In this document: one piece after another, positions 54,201-64,000 of the stretch
Numbering within the stretch: position 1 is the first letter of the stretch
Layout of the letters: every line of letters begins with the position of its first letter
Source: Setomelanomma holmii
Taxonomy: Eukaryota; Ascomycota; Dothideomycetes; Pleosporales; Phaeosphaeriaceae
Length of the DNA: 64,000 bases
Reading direction: 5' to 3'
Assembly: GCA_010015745.1 (NCBI GenBank)
Contig: ML978203.1
Location: 62,001 to 126,000 of the forward strand
The notes under the pieces: model-generated
Database searches by the model: none
Told to the model about the DNA's origin: nothing
Seen by the model: the letters and a program-made list of their open reading frames with translations, nothing else
Position numbers and translations under genes: made by a program

Positions 54201-57200
54201 CGGTTCTATCGGATCCTGGATATCCTCAGGTGGCTGCTACTACATCTACGCATCTGCGTTTCCTGCGATGAACATGTTCGTCATGACCCGCTTTGTAGCT
54301 GGTGTCGCAGTGGTTTTGTTCGGCAGCGTGGTGTCCTTCATCGTCATTGCAGCCACATATACGGCAGGAGATGCAGCCATCTTCGTTTTCTACTTTGCCA
54401 TGTTGGCCACGTACCTGCTAGCCTTGTCCGCGCTCAGCATTTACCAGATCCCTGGGACCGAGTTTCAATCCGGTCGAACCGTCATCATGACTTGCATTCC
54501 GCTGCTCTTTATTTCACCGGTTCTCACGATATTTGTCCAGCATGACGTACCTGTCTACCTCTCGGTCTTGACTTTGTTCTTATGCTCGCTACTCTACGGA
54601 GCTAGACAAGTCATGTCAGGGTGGGCAACTTGGTATCTGAACATCCCTGTCGTCACAGATGCCGAGGTCGTCGGATGGTATGCGACGAAGCACAACATCA
54701 CGGGATCTGGAGAAGACCTAAAGGAGCTCAGTGCCACCGGTCAGCCGAGAAATGAACTTCACCAGGCAGTCGTAAAAGAGGCCAACCGTCACTTCTGGAA
54801 CTCGAAGACGAAGGACCCTCTAGTCGCGAAGATGGCAGCCGGACATGATTCAACTAAATTCCTGATGACCTGGTACTGCCGTCACAGGAGAACCGCCATG
54901 CCACTGCCCTATTCGCCTACCTGGAACCTCACTCTTAAGGCTGGTCTGGAGAACATCACCAACATGCAAAAGGGTCTGAAGCTGCACAACGCATTCTTGC
55001 ATTGGCGCCACACGGGCTCTGACGTCTGGTCCGGTATTCTCTACTTTGTTGTGGCTCTCCTCGATAAATGGGCCGCACTAGTTACCGATGGTGGCTTGGT
55101 CGGTCTTTCCGCCGCGAGCACGGTGACATACCGTCTAGCCGTTGGTTTTGGTCTCTGCTACTACCTTATTGGAGCCGTGTCCCTTGACGCCGTCTCGCAA
55201 CCTCTTTGGATTGCGGCAAATGAGAAGACCGTTCAGCCTATCACGTCGCTCAAGTCACTTCGGCAAGCTACGACCAACGATGCCAGCGCAAGGCGAAAGC
55301 TGTACTGGAACAACTTGGCCAAGTTCTTTTTTCTGCATTTGTGGGGTGCTTCGATCACCGCCGCGCTCATGTGGACTTTTGATAATAGCAAGGACGCCAT
55401 GATCATGTACTTCGCGTACATTGGTGCTTACACTGGCCTCCTCTTCTACCAGTACAACAAAATCTTCTGCGGTACCAATGCTGCAAAATGTCTTGCGCTT
55501 GCCTCGATCCTTGGCTTGCCTGCGGGTATTGCTCTGCATCTCAAACTGCCTCACTGGGGATACAGTGGAGTCGTTTCACTCGCCTTCGCAACCTGGATTG
55601 CTGCGCTTTACAGCTTGAAAATTACCAAGATCGGGTTGCCGGACATCTTCACCTTCGGATCAGCTCAGTCCTTTGCCTCAGATGAGGGCCATGACTCGAA
55701 AGACAAGCCATCGACATATTCTTACAGCTCACTTGAGCCGTATCCGGGTCTCTCCCAAGCAACACTCTTAAACTCATTCGAGTCTATTCAGGCTCTTCCA
55801 TCAGAACAACGATTCCGTCTCAAGCCTTCCGAGCATCCCGGCGCCCGCGTGCTGGAATATCTAGTTCACAGGAGCAAAGCGCAGCGGAGTGAAGTGCTAG
55901 ATAGTGCCTTTGCTCAGGCGCAACAGATGATCGAACGCGCCGTGGAGCTGTGGAGCTCAGGAAACACAACCGTCGACCTAGTGGGTACACGCCATTTCCC
56001 TCGTGGCGAGCAAAGGCTACGATCTATCTCCCGAAAGAGCGGTGACCAAGTGCACATTCTCGTGGCAATTGGCAAAGAGCTCAACCAGGACGAGTGGACA
56101 ATGGATATCCACCGAAACTCCAGAATCATCGCCGAGACACTGCTTCAAGCGACTTGCAAGCACCACCTTGGCATGAGCCAAGATCATTCTGCCCTCGCTG
56201 AGCTCGTCGTAACAGATGATGTGGGTGGTGTCGAGGTACCAATACCCGAAGGTATCAAGCGTCAATTGGAAACCTCAGCAACTGAGCGCGCGTTGGTTGT
56301 TCGCAATGGTAACAATGTACTCCTTCGTCACCTTCTCCTCGGTGTCGATCCAGAGACCGAATGGGACAACTTGCCCAAGAACATCCGGGACTATCTCCTA
56401 CGACACATCACTGGCCAGCCTGAAGGCTTGTCCGCCGAGGAAGAGGCCTGGATCACCTCAAGAACCTCTGCTTCCGACGCTTTCAACTGTCACGAGTACA
56501 TTGCGCGGTACGATCTGAGCGCAGCTCTTGCCGCAGCAGTAGTCACTTATGCGAAGGCATTCGGCCCGAGTCGAGGATCCTATGGTAGCGACGTTGACAA
56601 CCTGTTCCTCAACGACGAGGAGACCTTCGCCAACTCAGATCTCGCCCTTAGCGCGGCTTCGCGCGGACCACTTGGACGCTTCTTCTTCCGCTTTCAGCAG
56701 GTATGGAAAGCTTGCATCAAGTTTCTCATCCTTTCTCTTGTCGCAGATCCAGAATACCAGCGCGAACTTGATTACATGATTCGAACCCAGCCTTTATTCA
56801 TACACTGGCCAATCACATTCCTTTTGAACGGCATTTGGATGTACGTCAAATTTCTGCAAGGCATCATCATTCCAGTGGTGCTCTTCCATGGCCGTCAGAA
56901 CGTCAAGCAGCTCCGAAGTAACATGAAGGGCATGAAGACGGTTCTGAAGAAGAACAAGGTCATCATCGAGAATCTGCGTGGACCATCTACCGGTTTCTGG
57001 TCCCGCCAAGAGGATGGCAGTATCCGACTTCGCCAGTATAACGGCAAACACGATAAAGAGCCGGAAGACTCGAAGCAACTCATCGCTATCAACACGTACG
57101 GAGACAAGTTTTTGTTGCGCCAGCGCGAAGAATACAAGGGTGACAAGCTTCTCAACATGTTCACTTACGAGTACCCGCCAGGCAAGAAGTCTGCCAAGCT

Positions 57201-60024
57201 ACCGCTTCAGCGCCAATGCATTCAAGGTAGGCTCAGCGGCGAGATCGTGCAGTACGACTGGCGTGGCTATATCACGACTGGATCCTCGTTCCGTGGCACC
57301 AATCCAGTACAATTTACGTACTGGTACCGACGCAACGCCAAGTTTGAGGATGAGCTTCTGCGTGGCGAATACGTACTACCCCACATCACCATCCGCATCA
57401 TGTGGAGTATGCCACCTCGCAGCCACCCTGAGCGACTTGATGACTGGGTTCCCTTCCCTAAAGTCACTGAAGCTACGTTCATCGAAGGATCCGACGTCTA
57501 TCACGCGACATGGGCATACGAGCACAAGTTTCATCCATCGATCTCAACCACCCTCAATGGAGAACCTTCGGAGACGCCAAAGATGATCAGCGAAGATTGG
57601 TTCCATATACTTGAGAAGCCCCAGAAACTTGGCTTCCTTAGCGACAACCCGCTCATCAACTTCTCTTCGGTCTCGAACAACGTTCTATCCCGACTTCTTC
57701 GCCTCAATGTCAAGCAGTACCCCATGTCGACTGCGCATGCCAGGACACAACTTTGGAAACTTTGGAAGAATGGACGTGAGCTCGACGCGATCACCGCCAG
57801 ATGGCTTGATGAGGATCTCATGCGATCCGATAGCTCTTTGAAGAGCTACTGGCGCAACCGTGACCTTGGTCTTCTCGACCGTGCAGCCAAGTATCTCGAC
57901 GTGCATGGAGACACCATTATGGCCAGGACTGATGTCGACTCTGAGATCAGCGCCTGGGTGCACGTCGCTTTGAACATTTCGGACTTATACAGCTTTGGCT
58001 CTGGTGGTGACACGACCATCAATACTCGCACCCACAGCGGACAGATTCAGGACAGCGACGATGAGCTTCATGTCATGGCTATGGACACTTCGACTTGGCC
58101 GTACGAGCCGGGTGGTGTGTCTGCCTGCCGTCGCGACATGGTTAATGATCTCAAGACTACGAAGTGGCACATCGTCGCTGAAATGGCACATGACTACGGT
58201 GTACCCAGGTTCCAGATCGAGAGAAACGTCAAATCGCTTACAATCTTGCCTCTATGGGGACTCGATTTCCTTAACCCCACTCACGGCATGCTCCGCAACT
58301 GCCTCGACTCGGAAGTTGTCGAACGATCATACGACACCCGGACGGCTGACATCAAGAAGCACTTCCTGCCAATTCTCACAAGCTTGGTGAAATGCTCGAG
58401 AACGAACCACCTCAAGCGCGAACATCTCGAGGAGGCCACCAAGGCTTTGGTCGATCTCAACACTTACTTCGAGTCGTCGCGCAGCTGGAACGATGTTTGG
58501 AGCAGCGACATCGTCAAGACCACTTGGCGTGAATTGTGGCTATCTGACCTTCCAGATGCCCTCACAGTCTCGGAGTGGTGGGACTTCGAAAAGCCGACCA
58601 TGCAGCAACTTGATCAAGCACTCAACTTATGGTGTCGTTATCTCTTCATCTTCTCCATTCCCGTGCCGGAGAAGATTCCAGACATCTTCCAAGCTTCGCA
58701 TCACTTCACGGGCGCAACTTATGGTATCCTCTGCAAAGTCAAGCGCAACGTAAGCCTCCATGTATGGGACCACTGCATATCTTTCCGAGAGTTCACCACT
58801 TTCATGTCATCAGCTGTGTCCTTCGACATGCCATTCGTCAACAGCTCGCTCATGTCGCTCGGTCACTTGGCCTGTGTGCTCCTTGAGCACCATGCTGATG
58901 TTGTCCTACCTTGCTGCGACTACTACAATCCTGGCTGGGAAGTCGAACTCGGTACTGCCGAGGGTGCTCTGGAGCATCGCCGCACATTTGCACGCAAGAT
59001 TGATCCCGTCGTCAACGGTATCTGCAACATGGAGAAGTTCGAGCCTATCAAGACGATCAAGACCGACACGCCCACTGTGGTTATGTTGTCGCATATTCAG
59101 TACGTCAAGGATATTAAGAACGCCATCATGGCTACCGATCTCATCGTCAACAAATGGGGTTTCACCGATTACCGACTTCACATCTACGGCGATATGGAAC
59201 GCGCTGCTTCTCATTCGACTGAATGCCAGGAGCTCATCGCATCCAAGGGTCTTGGTGATCACTGCGTCCTCAAGGGTCTCGGTAATGCCTCCCTCGTGCT
59301 CCAAGACGCCTGGGTCTTCCTTAATTCGTCTATCTCCGAAGGTCTACCTTTGGCCATGGGAGAAGCCGCTTTGACAGGTGTGCCAGTCGTATGTACCGAC
59401 GTCGGTGCCTCCTACTGTGTAGTCACAGACCGTGCGACCGGCGACCAATTCTCCGAGGTCGTGCCGCCCAACGACTCTGAATCTCTTGCACGCGCACAAA
59501 TCAATATTCTCGCGCTGCTCGGCAAATGGGCGTCGCACGCTGAAGACGCGCCAGGTGTCCTACCCCCAGTTTTGTCATACCCCAACCCCACCGCCGAGGA
59601 AGTCAAAGCCATCTCGCAGCGCATGTATGAAAAGAAAGAACATCGCCGCAAGCTCGGTATGATGGGTCGCGAGAACGTGCTCAAGAATTTCAGTGCCGAC
59701 CGATACTTGCGCGAACACGAGCAGATGTTGTGGATTGGAAAGTACAGGTCACCAAGCTACCGTGCCGCACTGCGCGCACACAACGCCACAATGGGCAATG
59801 GCCTATACCCATCTGCTGGACCATCAGCCGGACCAAGTGCGAACAACTCGACTACCTGGTTGGGCGGTGCGTTAGGTATGCCAGAGAAGAAGGGCTTTGG
59901 AGTTTCTGTGACCGGGTTACCGCGGCAGTTGAGTACGCCGCGGTTGACGCCGGATAGGTGGAGCAGTGCGCCTAGCTCGAGGGCAAGCAGTATATGGAAG
60001 TTCAAGGAGAATGTACCGTGGTAA
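51239..60024 (+). CDS. gtb3: Giant membrane glycosyltransferase family 4, probable galactosaminogalactan synthase
   Basis: Exons 51239-51262, 51310-51399, 51458-52381 and 52591-60024 give 2823 residues. An N-terminal anchor (VIAIFLLATIVLGGLYLLY, residues 9-27) precedes a region to about residue 520 (FGVFLGAFDYPTT, GGIVYRNGT, FIGLHSGFQAGAEVQFWGLY) that looks like a glycoside-hydrolase-type barrel. Two blocks of multiple membrane helices lie at about residues 830-1010 and 1160-1360, and a short one near 1725-1780. The C-terminal GT-B catalytic domain (about 2500-2690) has VVMLSHIQYVKDIKNAI, YRLHIYGDMER, CVLKGLGNASLVL and the GT4 E-x7-E in SEGLPLAMGEAALTGVPVVC. The combination matches Gtb3, thought to polymerise and extrude galactosaminogalactan at the plasma membrane. 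The start was fixed by splicing a tiny MFDSWWNK exon to the anchor. One open exon of 7.4 kb argues for strong selection. Confidence 0.92.
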
Positions 60025-60738
60025 ATGCTGGGTCTTGGAGTAAGCAGATTCATACCCTTCCGTGTTGGTGATCATGATCACCGTTGATGTATACACTCAT
60101 CTGTAGCCCGTTTTTTTTGTTTATTTTTTTGTATAGATATCATCAGATTGCGCATACAGATAATGTTTGGTGATAAAATGTTGATTTCAAATTAGCTTGA
60201 AACCACATCGTGAAGAGTTGTGCACTTATTCGAGGGATGCAATCGTACGAGGACGTGATACGCAGAAGACTACATCGAATTGTCTTGATCGTCCGCTTTT
60301 GTGATCTTTGCAATGAGGCACTACGAGGATACACATACAGGCTCTGATCAAAGAGTATTCGGAAGCTGCACGAACACTTGTGGGTCATAGCAATATTGTA
60401 ACGGTACGGAGGGGGGAGGACTGTGCTGAATTGACTACCTGAGGTGGGCGGAGCTACATATATAGACTGCCGCACATGAGCTATCCCAACTCGTACTAGA
60501 GTGGGTCTGGGCAAGGCCCAAACCGTTACAAATATGCATTTGTCGTGGAAATGTGCGCTAGGAGTTACGCGCTTTCACTCTCATGCGTGGCGCACAAGCT
60601 AAAAGCCTCTGCTCTTTCCCATCTGCCCAACTCCAGTCAGCGCTTCTGCGGAGAATTTGGTCGACAGTACAACACAACGCACCAGTTCTTCCGAATTGCA
60701 GCAAAGCCTCGATCTTATCAAGCAACAACCCGCCCACC
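60025..60738. other. Intergenic region
   Basis: About 700 bases. It starts with the 3' end of the glycosyltransferase gene, including T-rich DNA near 60110. A TATATATAG string at about 60458 could serve the coiled-coil gene downstream, though it is some 280 bases before its ATG. Confidence 0.45.
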
Positions 60739-61208
60739 ATGGACCACGACAAGGACTCGAACGACTTTGCCTTACATCGGAAGGAGACTATTGAGGGCCT
60801 GAGGTTGCAGTTGACCCGCGAGCAACAAGCCAAAGAATACGCGACTGCACAAGCAGTGAAGTTGAGCGCAGAGAACGACATGCTGCAGCAGCGAGTGACC
60901 AGCTTGGAAAAGGCCAAGAGCGAACAGACTGAAACACTTCAGCGGACGCAGACCAAGAATCGAAAGCTTCACGAATATTTCACACATGATCAAGGCACCA
61001 TCAAAGTCTCAAGTTGCGTCTTGAAGCCGCTGGCCAAACAGTTGAGGGAGATCCAATGGATGTCACCGATCAACCAGCTACTTTAAGTGAAAAGCGTTCT
61101 GCCGACGACGCAAACAAGAAGCGCAAGCTCGACGAGATGGGGGCTGAAGACGAGATCTGTCTCCGCTGGAGAGAAAGTTTGTTGCAAGTTTGCGAAGCCT
61201 GGAGTTAG
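60739..61208 (+). CDS. Small coiled-coil protein, one apparent -1 frameshift
   Basis: The start CACCATGG fits the fungal consensus and opens MDHDKDSNDFALHRKETIEG. Residues 15-80 form heptads typical of a coiled coil (LRLQLTREQQAKEY, LQQRVTSLEKAKSEQ, NRKLHEYF). At 61003-61005 the frame ends in unlike sequence, while the next frame continues SLKLRLEAAGQTVEGDPMDV, ADDANKKRKLDEMG and stops at 61208. One extra A in ATCAAAGTC joins them. The resulting protein of about 155 residues has an acidic linker and a basic KKRKLD stretch that could be a nuclear signal. I do not recognise a named family. Coding character is good; the function is unknown. Confidence 0.6.
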
Positions 61209-62094
61209 TTGCAAGAAAGGCTCTCATCTCTTGGAGCTTAGGAAGAGTTTGACGTCATAAGCCACCAAGCATCATGGTCATGCGCCAGAAGTGGGAGATT
61301 GTCGGAGAACTTTGGGAGAGTGCAATGATTCTGTATGAATAGTCTCGTAGTGTCTCAGTACAGAAGCTTCAATAGGCGCAGTGAAGTCAACCCGAAGTAG
61401 TGTACTAGCTATCGCATACTCTTCACACGGCTACATTCTATCACATGTAATCCTGTTCCTCCCCCTCCTCCCCGTCTCTTCACAAAAGTGTGGTCTGTGA
61501 AAGCGAGAAATTTACTTTCAGTTACCGACTACCCGTAACGAACGAACAAGTACGGAAGGAGACCAATCCTGGCACTAAAAGCACACACCCAAGCGCTCCG
61601 TAGGTCTTGTCCAGCCAACATCCGTCGTCGCCGACCGATACAATATTTTGTGGAGCCCTGCACTTGGGTCACTCGTCATGCACGGGCTTTCAGATTGAAA
61701 GGCCGTTTCTCGGATTGCGCTCGTCGAACCGCCGAGAAAACGTTCGTAAGGGCTTGTGGGTGAGCATGAGCGGAACCTCATCTCGGCCTGTGCTCTCAAG
61801 ACCGCCGAGAAGCGTTCGTAAGTGCTCGTGTCCGCCTTCCTACCGTGCATGTCCGTCGCCGCGCGACCGATATGCATCGAGGGACTTGCAGTCGCTCGTT
61901 GAGCGCTCATGATTGTCCGACCTGTCGTTCGGAGCATGGACCTGGTGCCAGCCCATCCTGCTTCGCTCTCAAGGGTCCTTTTCATTGAGCTCCCAGCTGC
62001 AAGCTGGGACATGAGGAAGAATCAGAATAAAACACAGGCATTGGCAAAAGGTAGAGCGAGCGTGGCAACTACAGAGGTCCAGTTGCTCTTCAGC
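61209..62094. other. Gene-free region with a local A-B-B-A repeat
   Basis: About 890 bases. Two short units repeat in direct orientation: A (TCCGTCGTCGCCGACCGATA at 61621, near-copy at 61851) and B (CCGCCGAGAA..CGTTCGTAAG at 61729, near-copy at 61802). The frame on the minus strand over this stretch (62012-61575) reflects the repeat and has no family resemblance. Confidence 0.45.
61621..61873 (+). repeat. Nested direct repeats A-B-B'-A'
   Basis: Unit A at 61621-61641 and 61851-61873, unit B at 61729-61757 and 61802-61830. A potential hairpin is formed by GTTTCTCGG (about 61704) and CCGAGAAAAC just before and within B. Not coding as far as I can tell. Confidence 0.6.
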
Positions 62095-63203
62095 TCAATC
62101 GTCATTGACGTATCTGTCGTACACATCGCCGTAAAATTTCTTCCCCACGTCTTTATGGCTCCTGATCTTCGTCCTCAGCTGAGTTTCACCCCAGGTGTCG
62201 CATTTGTTTCTCAAGAACGCGCTGTCAACATCTCTTCCCTCCGCACTCTCATTGCCAGTCGAGAACTCCCTGCTCTCGAAATGCTTTCTTAGCGTTTCAA
62301 CAGCCTCTGCCTTCGTCAAGTTTCGTCTCATTCCTTGGAAGAACGGGATACTATAGCGCTCATCCGACCCTGACAACACGCGATGCGTGGTAGCTTTGCA
62401 CACACCATTCGTCACGACTTCGAAGCCCTGGCCGATATTGACAGCGAAAGTGCCGGGAATGTTAGGTACATCGATCCATTGTCCGCTCTTGTTGAGTGCC
62501 TGGAGACCTTTGATGTGAGGCGGCGACGCTTGCAGTAGGAATGTCCACCAACCACTCGAATCTTTGTGTGGTCCAACGCCTTGACCAGCTCCATCCTCCG
62601 AGGCTGGGTAGTGCACAAGCTTCAGGCGGTGCTGATCTGAAAGAAAGGAAAGAAATGTCGATGGCGGTAAGTTGAGAGCTTCAGCTACGAGGAGAAGGAA
62701 GTTCTCACTGAGTTGGGTTAGTTCTGAAATGTATGCTTCCACGATTGGTCGAAGAGTAGGGTACGCATCCGGCCACTACCCTCATTAGCCAATGTGCGTG
62801 GTATCGGAGAGAACTCACATACCTGGTTCGGACCTCTTAGCCTCTCAGCTAGTGGTAACCCTTCCCGCCAGTCATCCTTCAACTCAGTCGCAAACTCATA
62901 CTGCTCCCTCTTATCTACTTTGCCGGCAGTCGTCTCTGCTCCCGTACCACTGTAGCCCAGGAAATGCGGCGAGTTTCCTAGGGCCAATTTCCTCTTCTCT
63001 TCTTCCGGCAGCCTGAACAGCTGTGGAAGCGCATCGACCAAGCCTTTGATGACGGGTTCAGGAACACCATGGTTCGACACGTAGAGAAATCCAATATCTG
63101 TTATAGCATATCGAAGGTCACACAGCAGCTTTGCTCTGCTTCTTGGTGTATTGGCCTTGGAAAGGTCGATGACGGGGATGGATGTGAAGTCAGTGGCGGC
63201 CAT
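62095..63203 (-). CDS. 2-oxoglutarate/Fe(II)-dependent oxygenase (isopenicillin N synthase-like)
   Basis: Exons 63203-62823 and 62775-62095 encode 353 residues. The N-terminal DIOX_N domain is plain: FTSIPVIDLSKANT, YAITDIGFLYVSNHGVPEPV, RLPEEEKRKLA, HFLGYSGTGAETT. The C-terminal double-stranded beta-helix has VGPHKDSSGWWTFLLQ (His and Asp iron ligands), FAVNIGQGFEVVTNGVCKAT, THRVLSG (third ligand His) and ERYSIPFF, whose Arg and Ser bind 2-oxoglutarate. Such enzymes hydroxylate or oxidise small molecules in catabolism and secondary metabolism; the substrate is unknown. The start MAATDFTSIPVIDL matches the family; longer upstream frame sequence is out of character. The intron (47 bases) joins GPNQ to WPDAYPTLRP. 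Complete and intact, next to a second gene of the same family. Confidence 0.93.
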
Positions 63204-63567
63204 GTTGGGTCCGAAGACGGCTGGAGTGGCAATAGTCACAGTATCTGCTTTTTGGCCATTCCTATCTCTTTTCTCATTTGGGCAGCATGACCAGACCTTA
63301 GCTGAGTTCGGGTGTCGGCAACCGGATGATGTAGGCCTTAAGATTTCAATGCATCCGTGTTCTGATGTCAAGATCCATGTGAATGGCGTGCTGTTGTTGT
63401 GTATACGACCGTTAGCGCTAGTGCTCGGAAATAATTGCTCCGCGCTTATCTCCGCGCAGCAGTGTCGGCCCTCGTGACGAGACCTGGTTGACCATTGTTT
63501 TGACACTTCGACGACAAGAGATTCGGTATATCGTGGGATTTGGCTGCTTCTCGTTGACTAGTGTCTG
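63204..63567. other. Spacer between tandem oxygenase genes
   Basis: About 360 bases upstream of the first oxygenase gene and downstream of the second. No feature recognised beyond an expected promoter. Confidence 0.45.
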
Positions 63568-64000
63568 CTAATCATAGTATTTCGCACTCCTCCCACCAAT
63601 TATGGTCTCCTCATTCGTCTCACTTCTGATCTTACCTTTCCCAACACCAGTAGTCACTCGAGCCTTTACCTACTCGCCAGCCGTGATGCCAACTGTTTCC
63701 TCGTCCTTTGCCTTCGTGTATCCGAGCTTCTTGAGAACAGCACTCTGTATAAGCTTCAGCACAACATCGTCTTCGGGTCTCACAAAGTAGAGTACACCCA
63801 GGCGATCGATGTTCGCTTGGTCAGGAGGTGGAGCAACTACGCGGTGGATGCTGCTCTTTAGGAAGCCATTGGTGAGAAACTCCAGAGAATCTGCTAGGTT
63901 GACGGTGATGCTTCCTGGGTAGGGCTTCACGTGCTTCCATTCGCCCTCAGGGGTGCGGACCTGGAGTGCTGCAACGGGCTGGCGGAAGAGTAGTGTTAAG
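63568..64000 (-). CDS. Second 2-oxoglutarate/Fe(II) oxygenase, 5' part outside window, TAG replacing Trp
   Basis: The C-terminal third is visible: TLLFRQPVAALQVRTPEGEW, YPGSITVNLADSLEFLTNGF, SSIHRVVAPPPDQ (iron-ligand His) and DRLGVLYFVRPEDD, whose Arg..Leu/Val pattern marks the 2-oxoglutarate-binding strand. The frame stops with TAG at 63672-63670 after DEETVGITAGE. The following codons stay in frame, read VKARVTTGVGKGKIRS and ETNEETIIGGRSAKYYD, and end with TAG at 63570-63568. In relatives this tail is conserved and the position of the first TAG is Trp (GEW), so TGG has become TAG. The missing 34 residues lie after the catalytic core, so the enzyme might still fold. Start and iron-binding His-x-Asp are beyond the window. 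Confidence 0.85.

Noticed and set aside
58906..59304. Several antisense and alternate frames over 100 codons within the giant glycosyltransferase
   Set aside because: They overlap a strongly conserved GT4 reading frame and reflect GC-biased third positions.
1..64000. CRISPR arrays, bacterial operons and tRNA genes
   Set aside because: No regularly spaced repeats with unique spacers are present, the DNA is eukaryotic with spliceosomal introns, and I found no convincing cloverleaf with TTCRANNC T-arm and matching acceptor stem.

Overview
The window looks like nuclear DNA of a filamentous ascomycete (Pezizomycotina, probably a dothideomycete). Genes carry many introns of 45-75 bp with GT..AG ends and CTAAC/CTGAC-like branch sites. 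The families are typical of mould genomes: an Ams2/Spt21 histone-gene regulator, a DUF7580-type protein, BTB and F-box proteins, cytochromes P450, 2-oxoglutarate oxygenases and a pogo-like transposon. All placements rest on reading the sequence; no database search was run.

Layout. 0-5 kb holds housekeeping genes: Ams2/Spt21-like regulator (cut by the window edge), SmD2 and dihydroxyacetone kinase. 6-14.4 kb holds fungus-specific genes: an ARID-like protein, a divergent DUF7580-type gene and a 1034-aa conserved unknown. 14.4-21.8 kb is sparse, with a 5S rRNA-like fragment, a Ser/Pro-rich protein, a Gfo/Idh/MocA oxidoreductase and two small, possibly paralogous genes separated by a (GAA)34 tract. 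22-38 kb is accessory: two P450s (one clearly broken, one without its haem cysteine), BTB and RRM-like genes, a mutated pogo-like element with 43-bp inverted repeats, an aldehyde/ketoreductase, a P-loop protein, a DHCR24-like FAD reductase and a zinc alcohol dehydrogenase. 39.7-42.1 kb holds two MIF4G-like genes. 43-44.9 kb is an F-box gene.

The most coherent system is at 45.1-60.0 kb: a UDP-glucose 4-epimerase, two spherulin-4/Sph3-family (GH135) glycosidases and a 2823-aa multi-membrane family-4 glycosyltransferase. This is the core content of the galactosaminogalactan (GAG) exopolysaccharide cluster of Aspergillus (uge3, sph3, gtb3). Here there are two Sph3-like genes, and the deacetylase (agd3) and Ega3 glycosidase are absent from the window. 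The epimerase would supply UDP-Gal/UDP-GalNAc, the membrane transferase would polymerise and export the chain, and the Sph3 proteins would trim it.

Two lesion classes recur. Five, possibly six, genes show an apparent loss of exactly one base, each next to a short homopolymer, which points to sequencing error. Separately, several genes carry single in-frame stops, two of them replacing a Trp codon near the C terminus with an intact coding tail beyond. The right end holds a small coiled-coil gene and two 2-oxoglutarate/Fe(II) oxygenases, the last cut by the window edge.
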